Of a DNA stretch of 64,000 nucleotides, positions 45,209 to 56,559 are shown one piece after another (within the stretch, counting starts at the first letter, position 1; each line of letters begins with the position of its first letter). The notes under the pieces are model-generated. The model searched no databases. It was not told where the DNA came from and saw nothing but the letters and a program-made list of their open reading frames with translations. This DNA is from Castanea sativa (taxonomy: Eukaryota > Streptophyta > Magnoliopsida > Fagales > Fagaceae), in contig NC_134015.1 of assembly GCF_040712315.1 (NCBI RefSeq), positions 3,136,445 through 3,200,444 on the forward strand. Direction: 5' to 3'. A program made the translations under genes and the position numbers.

Positions 45209-47118
45209 TAAATAAACATGTGCGATGCACGGAAAAGTTATTGAATAAAAAAAAGTTTAACAATGAGTAAATAGACATTTTGCTAGTTAATATTTTTTAA
45301 AAATGAAGAAATATTTAACTTCTATATTTTTTCATAGTTTAGAAGTGTTGTCTAACATAGAACATTATTGAGTTGCAAGTGCATGATTACCGGAACCTAC
45401 AAAATAATTTACAATTCTTAAATTAACAAAGCAAAACTCCCAATAGTTATATATATACACACACTCAAAACTAATAAAAACTGCAAAGATATAAACAAAA
45501 ACCATGATATGAGAAAGACACACTTAGCTTCAAATTTGAGTAGCAATATGACTTTCTCGTAGTAATAATAATAATATAGACAATTCAAAATATGGAACAA
45601 TATCAAAATTATAATATCTAATTTCATTATCTTTTATGTTGAATCCCAATAGTTATATATATATATGTGAGTCTCTTTTTTTTTTTTTGAGTCCTATCAG
45701 AATTTTTGTTTTCTTTTTATTTAAATAATGCTGATGTCTAAAAAATGTTAAAGGCTTTGGTTATATAGAAGAAACAATTAAGCTCATCCTTTAAAATAGA
45801 TTATGTGTCTTACCTTAATGTTTTCCTTGTGGTGAGGACAAATAGAATGAAATAGGTGCTTCATGCTAAAAAACTTTCTTCTAGTCAAATACCAAACCAG
45901 TTAAAATTTTAGTGTAAAGGAAAAAATCTCATCAAGAGGAGTAAGAGAGAAAGAAATTACTCAATGAAAAACCACAATGAATGAAGAAAAGATTTCAAAT
46001 TTGAACTTCCAAAGAACATCATAAATTTCAGCCATAGGTTCAAAATGCCAAGTTAAACTTGTTGCTGAACACCTAGCAAATACAGTCAAGATATATAACT
46101 TTATTGATCTACATGTGAAATTTTTAAATGGACAACAGAAATTTTTTTAATACTTATTGAGAAATAAGATAATCTGCGATTTTTCCTAGATTTGTTTTTA
46201 TAAGTAAAGTAAAAATTTTCCTAGATTAGTTGAATTAGATCACAAATGAAAACTCTAGAAATCAATTCCATGCCTTTTTTTTTTTTTTTGCGTTGATTCA
46301 CAGTAAAAAAAAAACAAATAAGCAAATAAAATTTTCAACTAAATAGAAAAACCCTAACATTGATTTGATTTCTCGATGGTAGTGACCAAAGAATGAGTCA
46401 ACTTGGTCCAAAAATTGCTGATGGCAAGTGCCAATGATAAATAAATAAATATATATATATATATATATAAATTATAAAATCAAATATACCTCATCATTGT
46501 TTGTTGTTTGAAAAAGAAAAGTATAGGATCAGATTATTCCTCATATGAATCCTGTTTTAATTTTTTAACAATTATCTAAAAAAAACGTTTTCACATAATT
46601 AAAAAATTAAAAACAAAAAACAGACATGGAACCCATTGCCTTACCCATTACGTTACGTTTAGCAGTTTAGGGTTCATGGAGAAAGAAATATCAAGATAAC
46701 ATAGATGGATTGCAAAACTATATTTTCTTTTCTTTTTTTCTTTCAAGGATCTGATAAGCAAAAGATGGATTGCAAAATACTTACCATGTGTATGAGGGTG
46801 TGTGGTAAATCTTGAAGCCATAATTGGGGGATGCTACAGAGCGTTTAGGGCTTCCGACGCTTGGAGAGAGAAAGTTTGCAAGAATGGTTGGTTTATTTTT
46901 TAAACTTGAGAGAGGGAGAGGTTTGCTAGGGTTTTGAGGTGGGAAGAAAAGAGTTATAGCGTGAGTCTCTCTCTCTCTTTTTTTGAATCCTAACATGTTT
47001 CTTTTAATGATTATAGTCTAATTAATGATTATTTGAGTCTAAAAAAATATAAATTAAAAATGTTGACGTGAAAAATTGTAGGAACTTTAAAGGCTTCGGT
47101 TTTATATATATATATAGA
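45209..47118. mobile_element. Repeat inserted into LINE ORF2
   Basis: The endonuclease frame stops after GADSF(L) at about 45208 and resumes with ELELCELKAKGQRYTWINR at 47122. The insert begins ATAAACATGTGCGATGCACG and ends CGGTTTTATATATATATATA plus GATG. These ends match the element at 32860-34875. Poly-T/A tracts, AT runs (46451-46468) and a 71-codon open frame on the minus strand (46996-46781) occur inside; I see no known domain. A similar terminal phrase at about 45750 suggests a nested partial copy. Confidence 0.65.
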
Positions 47119-47628
47119 TGAGTTGGAATTATGTGAGCTAAAGGCTAAAGGCCAAAGGTATACTTGGATAAATAGAAGGGAGGATGAGACTTTTGTGATG
47201 GAGAAACTTGACAAAGCTTTTGCTTTCGTGGAGTGGGTAAACACATACCCTCATTATGCTTTATGTAATCACCCCATCTTAAGGTCTGATCATGGGTCAC
47301 TATGTTTAGATTTTGAAATGCAACATCCTTATAGAAGGAGGCCTTCTAGATTTGCGAGGATGTGGTTAACACACAGTGCATGTAAAGATATGATTCAAAA
47401 GGCTTGGGAAGCTCAGACACAGGGGTCTAGGGCCTTTAAGCTCTAACATAAGCTGGGTACTGTTAGAAAGAAGGCAATAGAATGGAATAGAACTATGTTT
47501 GGGAAAATTGAGAAGGAACTTAAAGGAAAACAACAAATTCTTCAGGATATGCAGAACAATATCCAAACCATAACTGATGTTAGGAAAGAAAGGGAACTGA
47601 GAGAAGAGATTGAGGTGTTAATGAATAG

Positions 47629-47757
47629 GGAAGAGATCATGTGGGCCCAAAAAGCTAGGAATGAATGGATTCTTCAAGGTGATAGAAACACCAATTTACA
47701 GGAGGGAAGAGATCATGTGGGCCCTAATTCAAGGAATGAATGGATTCTTAAAGGAGG
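47629..47757 (+). repeat. 74-base tandem duplication in LINE ORF2
   Basis: GGGAAGAGATCATGTGGGCC occurs at 47629 and at 47704-47723, each followed by a version of AGGAATGAATGGATTCTT. The second copy replaces the conserved text after GDRNT(K/N) that leads to FFQ in related elements. Confidence 0.8.
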
Positions 47758-50089
47758 GCTAGATGTAAAATTCTGCATCTTAAGATTGAGGATGGGACTT
47801 ACATTGAGGACTTTGAGGTTATTGAAAATACTTTGGCTAGTCATGTTTAGAATCAATTTACAGAATTAGAATCTAGATCCCTGCAATCCATTTTGGATGA
47901 ACTTCAAACCCTTCCCATTCCTTAAATTGATCAACACCAGCAACATATCCTAGACTTGCTTGTAATAGAAGATGAAATTGAAAGAGCTGTTTTTCAAATG
48001 GGATCCCATAAAGCCCCTGGACCTGCTGGAATTCCTGCTTTTTGACATTGTAAAGCAGGGTATCTTTCTTTCTATCAAGGCTTTTTTTTTTCACTCTGGC
48101 TCCCTTCTTAAATCACTAAACCAAACTTTCCTCACCCTTATTCCCAAAGTGAGTAATCCTGAGGAGGTCTCCCATTTCAGGCCTATTAGTCTTTGCAATG
48201 TCACTTATAAGATCATATCCAAAATCCTAGTGAATAGGCTTAAACTTCTCATGGATAAACTGATATCTCCTTTCCAGAATGTTTTTATTCAAGGTAGGAG
48301 TATCACTGATAACATCCTCCTTGCTCATGAAATATTTGATACCTTAAAAAAGAAAAAAGAAAGGAAAAAAGGTTTTGGAGCCTTGAAAATTGACAAGTGT
48401 AAAGCTTATGATAGAATCAATTGGACTTTCCTTCAAGTAGTTATATGAACTTCAGTCCCGCTTGGGTGAACTACAGTTAAATATACCTTACTTGTTAATG
48501 GCAGTCCAACTAAATCCTTTCAACCAACTAGGGGCATTAGACAAGGTGATCCCATTTCCCCCTATCTCTTTCTCCTTTGTGCCAACATTCTCTCCATTGC
48601 TCTTATACAAGCTGAAAATAGGAAACTGATCAAGGGTATTGCCATTGGAAGGCAGGGGGTCTCTTTGACTCATCTCCTTTTTGCTAATGACTCTCTCTTT
48701 TTCTTTCAAAATGATGTTTCATCCCTTTCTAATCTAAAACAGATTATCCTGTGGTATTGTTCTCTCTCTGGTCAATGCATCAATTTTGCCAAGTCTAACC
48801 TCTATTTTTCTCCTAATACTCCACAAAATGAACAAGTCAGCTTTGCCAACTCTCTATAGGTCAACCTTGTTCAACATCCTAGTAGGTATCTAGGTATTAA
48901 TTTTAAACTTAGAGGAAGGAGAGTTTGTGATTTTCAGGACTTAGTGGACAAAGTCCAGAATAAGCTTCAAGGGTGGAAGGCTAGACTCTTGTCCCAACCT
49001 GGGAGGGCAACCTTAATTTCTTCTGTCTTACAGTCCTTACCTCTCTTTACCTTCTCATGCTTCAGGGTCCCTGATTCTGTATACAAGAAATTGGACACCA
49101 TTGTAAGGTCTTTTTGGTGGGGACATGACATTGGAACTAGAAAACTGCATTTGGTCAATTGGAATAAGCTATGCAAACCAAAAAGGTTTGGTGGTTTAGG
49201 GTTCAAAAGCTTTAGCCTTTTCAACCAAGCAATGATAGCAAAACTGTTTTGGAAAATTCAAGAAAACCCCAATTCCCTTCTGACTAGGACTTTCAAGAAA
49301 AAATATTTCCCTACTTGTTCTTTAAGAGAATACCAACCTAAGTCACACCATTCTTGGATATGGAGGAATATCACTGATTGTCAACACACTTCCCTTCATC
49401 AAGGCCGTTGGCTGATTGGGAATGGGAATCAAATTCCACTCTCCCATCCAGATTGGTTTCAATGCCCAAATCAAGTCCTTAGGGATCATGGTCTTCATTA
49501 TGGCACAGTGGCAGACTTGGTAGATAATCAATCCAGGACATGGAATTGTGATCTAATTAGAAAAGTCTATCAACCTTCAGAGGCTAAAGAGATTCTGCAG
49601 ATCCCTCTACCTAAAACCCAGGGCAATAATGACAAGTTGATTTGGTAGCATTCTACCTCAAGAACATACAAAGTCAGTCAAGCATATACTCTGATCCACA
49701 AATCACTTTGAAGTTTTTTCTGGAAAGTAAAATTACCTGTGAGGATTCTTATGTTTATTTGGAAATTGTTGCATAATTGTTTGCCTACTTTTGATAATTT
49801 GAGGAAAAGAGGTATCCGAGTAGCAGGTACATGTTTAATGTGTAATGATTTGGAAGAGACTGCAGTTCACCTCTTTTTAAGATGTAACTGTGCTAGAGCC
49901 ATTTGGCATGGAACAAATCTTGGTTTGAGAACCTCTGCTTTGGATTTTACCTCTACATACACCTTTGTTATTTTTATTATAACCATTTACATTTGAAAAT
50001 TCTCGATTTGCCATTCATATTTGATTTTGTAGCTCATTTTCATTAGTCATTTGGTGACCCTTGATGCTATATTAGTTATGTGTCTAAAT

Positions 50090-50755
50090 GGATGACGTTA
50101 ATTTGGCAATAATGTCTCCAAATAAAGTGAAGAACCAGCTCTGGCATGCCTGAAAAAATTCCTTGCCTACAAACCTTAATTTATGTCGACGAATAGTCAT
50201 CGATAATCCTCTATGTGACCGGTGTAAAGCAGCCTAGAAACAACATTACACGCGTTGTGGGAGTGTCTAGTTTTGGATGAAGTCCGGTCTGACATTACTC
50301 CTTGGGATTGCCGAAGAGGGACTGTGTTTGCTAACTTTAACGAGCTAGTTTTATGGATTCTGCAGAAGAAGAAAAACCCGGAGCTGTTTGCAATGATTAC
50401 TTGATCGATTTGGAACCAAAGGAACCAAGTTCAAGTCTAGCAACCACACTGCAATCTTGACCAACTTGCCCAGTTAGCTAAGGATCGGTAAGATGGATTT
50501 ATGGCTGTCCAAACTCCACTGAAACCTAGGACAACTCAGCAGCGTGTGCAATGGTAACCCCCCTCACCTCACCTCTCTTTCTCAGCTGATCTCCCAGGCC
50601 TACACAGCAGCAAAAGTGGAAGCTCTTGCTGCAATAAGGGCTTTACAGTTTGCGCGGGAGCTGAAAATCTCTAAGGCAGTCCTGGAATCAGAGATGATAA
50701 TTAATGCTCTCAAGGATGATGGTAACGCCCCAGCCAGTTTGAGAGAGAATTTTTT
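50090..50755 (+). pseudogene. Tail of a second, different LINE (zf-RVT plus RNase H-like)
   Basis: Conceptual reading with breaks gives PNKVKNQLWHAC, LCDRCK, TTLHALWECLVLDEVWSDI, then WSIWNQRNQV. An RNase H-like (RVT_3) part follows: KVEALAAIRALQFARELKIS and KAVLESEMIINALK. The zf-RVT is a second one on the same strand, 150-200 bases after that of the LINE at 42170-49975, and of a different sequence type, so the segment comes from another element. Frameshifts and stops throughout. Confidence 0.7.
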
Positions 50756-50789
50756 TAAATCCCCCATGTGAGCCCCCCACCTAACCATC

Positions 50790-50947
50790 GAGTAATTCTT
50801 AAGTACTCCCGGAGCACGGAGAATGGTGCTCCCTACTCTCACATTCATGATGGGACCCGTTCATTAAATTTATGGTGGGGCCCACCATAAATGTGAGAGG
50901 AGAGAGCACCATTTCACTATACTCCGGGACTACCTAAGAATTTTCCC
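50790..50947. mobile_element. MITE, AATTCTTAAGTACT family, copy 2
   Basis: CTAACCATC flanks both sides (50781-50789 and 50948-50956). The ends AATTCTTAAGTACTCCCGG and ACTCCGGGACTACCTAAGAA form imperfect inverted repeats. Internal GGAGAATGGTGCTC pairs with GAGCACCATTT. The 9-bp target duplication implies Mutator-type insertion. Confidence 0.8.
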
Positions 50948-50956
50948 CTAACCATC

Positions 50957-51517
50957 TATTCCCCACCACGGGAAATTCTTACCTAGTCCCGGACTACAAG
51001 GTCACCAAGCTGATCTTATAGTCCCAGCCAATAAGAACAAAACATGTAAGGTGAAAATGCTGACATCATTTACATGGTACAGCTCATCAACAATAGCAGC
51101 ACACTCTCGAAGTCCCCAACGTTAATTCTCAAAAAAATAAAAAATAAAAGTCCCCAACGTTAGACAGCCAATTAACATTAACATTATTAAAAGAATAAAA
51201 TATAAAAAAGAGAGCTAGCTAGCTAGCTATTTTCCAATTGGGACTCAGGACAAAGAGAACCTTTTAGGGTTCTCACTCTTGTGAACAAAAGCCATAAGTC
51301 TTACTCCTTAGTGCTGACAAAAAACAGGTACACAAGTGTGACCACAAACAAATGTTACTTATGAGTGATTTTTAGTGAAATTAAGTGAAAAGTTCTAGTG
51401 TAAAGAGACAAAATCTTGTCACATAAGCATGGAAGAACCCAATTTTCAAAGTAATGGAGGTATAATTTATTTTGTCTTGTTGTGTTTTGTTTCATTTTTT
51501 AAAGAATGTATTATAAT
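50957..51517. other. Intergenic, no gene
   Basis: A further GGGAAATTCTTACCTAGTCC at 50979 resembles the MITE end just left of it, and could be part of another copy. A (GCTA)n run lies at 51211-51229. No gene. Confidence 0.45.
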
Positions 51518-51825
51518 TTGTTGTGACATGTTTGCTCCTAAATAAAATATATAGAAATGTAATGAAGTATGAATTTAATGCTTTTTTTTTTGGTGAAAAA
51601 TTTAATGCTTTGTTGTGATATGTTTGCTCCCAAATAAAACATATAAAAATGTATTGAGGTATGAATTTAATGCATTTTTTTGGTGAAAAATTTAATGCTT
51701 TGTTGTGGTATGTTTGTTCCCAAATAAAATATATAAAAGTGTATTGAGGTATGAATTTATTGCTTTGTTGTGATAAGTTTGCTCCCAAATAAAATATATA
51801 AAGGTGTTTGCTCCCAAATAAATAT
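51518..51825. repeat. Tandem repeat, about 3.5 copies of a ~90-bp unit
   Basis: GTTGTG(A/G)(C/T)ATGTTTG(C/T)TCC recurs at 51520, 51612 and 51702, then shortened units at 51767 and 51807. Each unit holds AAATAAAA(T/C)ATATA and GTATGAATTTA. The later units have lost the TTTTTTGGTGAAAAATTTAA part. The long open frame on the minus strand is a by-product. Confidence 0.9.
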
Positions 51826-52139
51826 GTGTAGTGATATATGTTTTTATTTATTTATTATATTCTAAATTTACATGTGTGTATATAAATATATATCTATATA
51901 TAATGTGTGTGTGTGTGTATATATATATATATACACATATAATATGATAGGAATAAATAATATATTCATCTTTATATTGGTAACTATGTCTAATTTCTAA
52001 TTATATTTGTGCCTAAAAGTGGGGAAGCTTTGTAATAAAGCATACCTTAGGCCTTTAAGAACACATGAGATAATTATTGTATTGTAAATTCCTTAATATT
52101 TTATTTCTAACATTTATATTTTTCATAAAAATTATTATA

Positions 52140-54038
52140 GTTATTTGCAATTCAAGTGATATTGAAGGAATTGAAGATTATTTGTTTGTTGAACGACTAG
52201 AAAATAGTGATGACAATTTGTTGGATAAGGTGGCATATATTGAGGTTGAAGCATACAATTTGTACAATAATTATGCATTACGAACAGGTTTTAGAATACG
52301 GAAAGGAAAGCCTAGATATTTAAATGGGACAAAGAACATAAGGCAACGTGAATTTCTATGTTCTAAGGAGAGTTTTAAAATAGATGAAGATCCTTGTGAA
52401 GAGAAAAATTGGAAGAAACTAAAGACTAGAACTGGCTGTAAAGCATTTATTTGTTTCACAGTTGAAAATGATGTGTGAAGGGTTACTGCATTTAATCCAG
52501 AGCATAATCATGGACTTGCACTACCATCAAAGAGACATTTGTTAAAATCTGGTGGTCTTATTTCAAAACCTAAGGCAGGTTTAACTGATTCCATGGTGAA
52601 TGTTGGTATAAGTACAAAGAATACTTATTTGTATATAACAGAAGAAGTTGGAAGGAGTGAGAATGTGAGCTTCACTGAAAATGATTGTCATAATCATGTG
52701 AACAGAAAAAAGATGTCAACGATTAGTGCTGGAGATGCTCAAAGTCTAGGCAGATAGAAGATCCCATGTTTTTTTACACGATTCAAGTAGATCAAGAAAA
52801 TCGCATGTCAAATTTTTTTTGGAGAAATGGGAGATCAAGGGTTGATTATGATTGTTTTTGGAGATGTTGTGGTATTTGACACTACTTACTGCACCAATAG
52901 ATATAATTTTATTTGTGCTCCATTTGTAGGTGTTAATCACCATTGGCAGAATGTAATATTTGGATGTGCATTTCTTTTGGATGAAACTACTACTTCTTTC
53001 AAATGGTTGTTCAAGTCATTCTTAGACTCAATGGAGAATCGATCTCCAATAACAATTTTTACTGACCAAGATCAAGCCATGTCAAATGCTATTGAGGATG
53101 TGTTTTTGAACACACATCATCGACTATGTTTGTGGCATATTTCAAAAAATGCACCTTCCTACTTTGGAGAGTTCAATTCTAATTCGGAGTTTCAGTCCTT
53201 GTGGAACAAGTGTCAAAAATATTGTGATTCAGAATTGGAATTTCAAAACACATGGGATAAAATGATGCATAAGTTTAATCTTGAAGATTATCACTAGCTT
53301 AATATGATGTACAAAATTCGACATAAATGGAGCACTGCATTCACTAAGGATAGCTTCACAGCTGAATTTAAAGCTTCTTCGAGGAGTGAAAGCACAAACC
53401 ATGTTTTGAATAATATAGCAGATACAACAATAAGCGTCACTAACTTTGTAATTAAATATGAAAGTGTGTTGGCAGGTATGCATTTTTCAGAGTTTAATGA
53501 AGATTTTCGATGCAAGCAAGACGCCCGGCAAAGAACAGTTAAGAAGAGTGGTATTTTGGGTCATGCAGCTCAAGTTTACACATGTAAGATATTCAGATTA
53601 TTTGAATATGAATTCCTTAATAGTCTTGCAATAGAGTGGAAGCAAGTTGATTGTCAAGATACAATTGATGTCTTTGAGGTGAAAGAAGAAGATAGTGAAA
53701 GAGTACGCATTGTACATCTTGATCAGTTCAATAACAATATTTCTTGTTCTTACAAGAAATTTGAGTCATTGGGAATTTTTTGTTGTCATGCATTGCGGGT
53801 CTTCAATTTAAAAAATTTGACTAAACTTCCAAGCCAACACATTTTGAAATGTTGGACACAGGAGGCTAAGAAAGGGATGATGGCTTATGAACAAGACAAT
53901 CATTCAAGTGGCAATGCTAAAGAGGTAGTGTGGCGTAATAGTATGTTACGTATAGCTAATACAATTATTTTTCCCCTACATTTCCCATTTGCAATTGCCA
54001 ATGGGAATGCTCAACCAACATTAAGATTATCGAGATAA
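52140..54038 (+). pseudogene. FAR1/FRS-like (MULE-derived transposase) pseudogene
   Basis: Three parts are readable in order. A FAR1 DNA-binding region (52200-52520) has EAYNLYNNYALRTGFRIRKG, a Cys in REFLCSKE, GCKAFI and FNPEHNHGL. A MULE transposase core (52850-53290) has GDVVVFDTTYCTNRYNFICA, FLLDETTTSFKWLFKSFLDS, TIFTDQDQAMSNAI and HHRLCLWHI. A SWIM zinc-finger region (53700-53820) has CSYKKFESLGIFCCHALRV. In-frame stops at about 52476, 52755 and 53295, plus frame changes near 52750 and 52855, break it. FRS proteins are transcription factors domesticated from Mutator-like transposases. This could be a dead FRS gene or a dead MULE; no flanking TIRs were found. Confidence 0.8.
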
Positions 54039-54247
54039 AGATAAGAACAGAAATCAAGAGTCCTAGCCAATCTCACAGTTGATCATGACCCAAAATAATG
54101 ATAAGGATTTGAGTGACAATTGATAACGTTTAGATGTATATGAGTATATACTTAAAACAAATGTAATATGTTATACTCTGTTGTCAATATCAATAGAGCT
54201 ACAAACTCCTCAACATATTCGAGAAAGTCAAATACAATTTTGCTACA

Positions 54248-54284
<37 letters not shown>

Positions 54285-54916
54285 ACGCCCTCTCTCTAGA
54301 TAGTGTCTGTTGAGTTTTCTTTTTCCCTTCCAAGGAGGAACAAATTTGTTGCAAGGATGATAACACTTTTTATTATAAAAATATAAATAATTAGTTAAAT
54401 TATTTTAAAAAATAGCATGTGACACATGCATACATATAGATATATTTAAAATTGAACACAATTTTTATCATAACAATATAAATAATTAGTCAAATTTTTT
54501 TTTATAGTAAACGTAATTAGTCACATGTTAAAATTCTTACCTAATTTTAGTACTACTTATGATTTTTTTTTTCTTTTTTCTATAAAATAGAACATGTGAT
54601 GATCTTTGTTGCATGGTGATTTTAATTGAGTATATGTGATTGGGTTTTTTTTTATAAAAAAATTATAGTTCATTAATATTAGATTCTTAGTATTTTGCAC
54701 TCATTAACTCACTTGACACAAAGATTAAAAACTTAAGTAGATATATGGTACAAACTTAAGTTGATAATTATAGTATGACCCACACATAAATTTGGACACA
54801 TAGCACAAAATTGGATTCTAGTAATAGAATTTTTTTTGACCTTTACCTATTAATATATACTAATGTGTAGCGTCATGCATATGCACGGTACAATTAAAAA
54901 TAATCACAATAATTCG
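54039..54916. other. Intergenic, no gene
   Basis: A (CT)n run lies at 54250-54283. AT-rich sequence with poly-T runs follows. Confidence 0.55.
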
Positions 54917-55145
54917 TAAGGCTATAAATGATCCAAGCTGTTCATAAACAATTTGGGCTCGACTCAATAAAAAGCTCATTCATGTTTGTTTGTTTATAAA
55001 TAAGCCAAGTTTGAGCTTTAGTTTTAAGCTTGTTTAGTAAACAAGCCGAGCCCAAGCAAAAATGTTCTTGAACAAGCTTGTGAGTTATAAAGCTTGATAC
55101 AAAACAATCTGACTATAGACTCATTTATAGGCTTCGACATGTACT
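54917..55145. mobile_element. Fragment of the AGGGCT(G/A)TAAA hAT-like family
   Basis: AAGGCTATAAATGATCCAAG and the following TTCATAAACAATTTGGGCTC, AAAAGCTCATTCATGTTTGT match the left part of the element at 29097-29919 for about 220 bases. The right terminus is missing. Confidence 0.65.
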
Positions 55146-55299
55146 TTGTAAATAAACTCAGTATATATATCTTAATAATAACATGTCTCATATTGGACCA
55201 CTACTGTATACCTTAATTTTTCACTTCTCTCCAAACTCATTATACATATCTTAATATTAATTTTTCACTTCTTTCTAAATAAACTAATATAGGTTTCTC

Positions 55300-55345
<46 letters not shown>

Positions 55346-56559
55346 TTAGAATTTAATTGGATTCTACAATTGAAGACTAATTTTGTGTCATGTGTCCTAA
55401 ATTATTTATTTTAGAGAAAGTTTTATTTCTTAATTTTAGAGTCAAATGTGAAATCACATCATAAATATCCATCCAAGTAAGTTATTGCGTACAAAAACCA
55501 AGGAGTCTAAAATTAATGAAATTAAAAAAAAAATTAAAAAAATGGACAATATACATTTTCTACCTAATAATATTCTTACAAGACTTTTTAAAGAGTTAAA
55601 AAAATGAATGACCATAAATAATATTTAAATTATATATGTAAGAATTATACCATGCATTTTAATATATATCTTTTAATTAAGTATATTTATGCATATACAT
55701 GGAATTACAAGCTAGTATATATATAGTATATATATAGATATAGACTAGTCTCTAACCCCTGCAATGCACAAAAAATGTACTGAGTATCATATTGGTTTAT
55801 TTATTAACAGTCATTAAAATGAAGGAAATAAATGTCTTGTACAATTATTATTATTATTTACAAAGCATAGAAAAAAAAAAAACTTACGGAACATATAAAA
55901 AAGAGTCATTATGAATTAACAGAAATTGTTAACGCACTTGGACCTAAAGATAAGCATTCTGAAAAAAAAAATTAAAAAAAATATAAAAAAAAACCACACA
56001 CACACCAACAAATTTGGTAAATGAATAGTACGGTTCTTGTGAAATCATTGTTACTAAACGAAATGTTCAGAGTGGATTAACTTGGAACAAAGAACCTCAA
56101 TGAATGAGGTCCCCCCAACCCAAATAGGACTTTAGATAACTTGGGATAAAGGGGTTGTATTCCCCCTAGTTCAACAATTAGAAGTACTTCAGATGTTTTA
56201 TCAGTGACTAATGTTTTTCACTCATGCTATGTTCCCCAAAAAAAATGGGAGTGTAAGTTTGATTCAACAAAAAAATCAATGTCAGTAACTTATTTCTTTT
56301 TCAGCTGCCACAGATGTCACTTCAATATTATACTTCTTTCTAATGGGTGATTCCAATGTACACGAATGAAAAGAAGTAAATAAAGGTGCATCATGTGACA
56401 CCCAAGCAATGAACAAATCTCAGCTCTATTGCATCCCTAGATCATCTGGATGAAAAATTGATATATTACAAATCTGGGTAGGTTCCTAGCTTGGTTCACA
56501 AAAAGAACCCGCCCAGAATCCTGAAAAAATGGAGTCGTAAGCTGGTGGGCATGGAAAGC
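55146..56559. other. Intergenic between FRS pseudogene and LON1
   Basis: An AT run lies at 55299-55341. At 55715-55775 the end motif TATATATATAGATATAG is directly followed by the start motif AGTCTCTAACCCCTGCAATG of the repeat described at 32860. 56400-56559 is probably the LON1 3'UTR (minus strand). No other gene. Confidence 0.5.

Larger units (their letters stand above)
42170..49975 (+). mobile_element. Long degenerate LINE (plant L1-type), split by an insertion
   Basis: A CT-rich probable 5'UTR (42175-42565) is followed by ORF1 (42566-44728) and ORF2 (44725-45208, resuming 47119-49975). ORF2 order is endonuclease, reverse transcriptase, zf-RVT, as in plant L1-type non-LTR elements. It carries many stops and frameshifts, so it is inactive. 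It sits immediately upstream of the duplicated F-box block. No RNase H domain of its own and no poly-A tail are seen, because the 3' end joins unrelated sequence near 49960. Confidence 0.85.
44725..49975 (+). pseudogene. LINE ORF2 (endonuclease-RT-zf-RVT), inactivated
   Basis: It starts MRILSWSCRGLGNPPAVLQC; the APE-type endonuclease motif WNCRG has Ser for Asn. The endonuclease continues with DIVFLMETKL, a stop, and the GDFDQ and SDH motifs (GDF at 45130, ILRSDHG at 47278). RT motifs: FRPISLCNVTYKIISKILVN (48177), KIDKCKAYDRINW (48387), and LLFANDSLFF (48678) where the catalytic FADD is FAND. A zf-RVT follows to about 49950 (WWGHDIGTRKLH, CLMCNDLEETAVHLFLRCNC). An inserted repeat at 45209-47118 splits the endonuclease. 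A 74-base tandem duplication lies at 47629-47757. Confidence 0.8.

Noticed and set aside
51492..51788. 98-codon minus-strand frame
   Set aside because: Arises from the 90-bp tandem repeat; repeated WEQTYHNKALNFSPKK has no family match.
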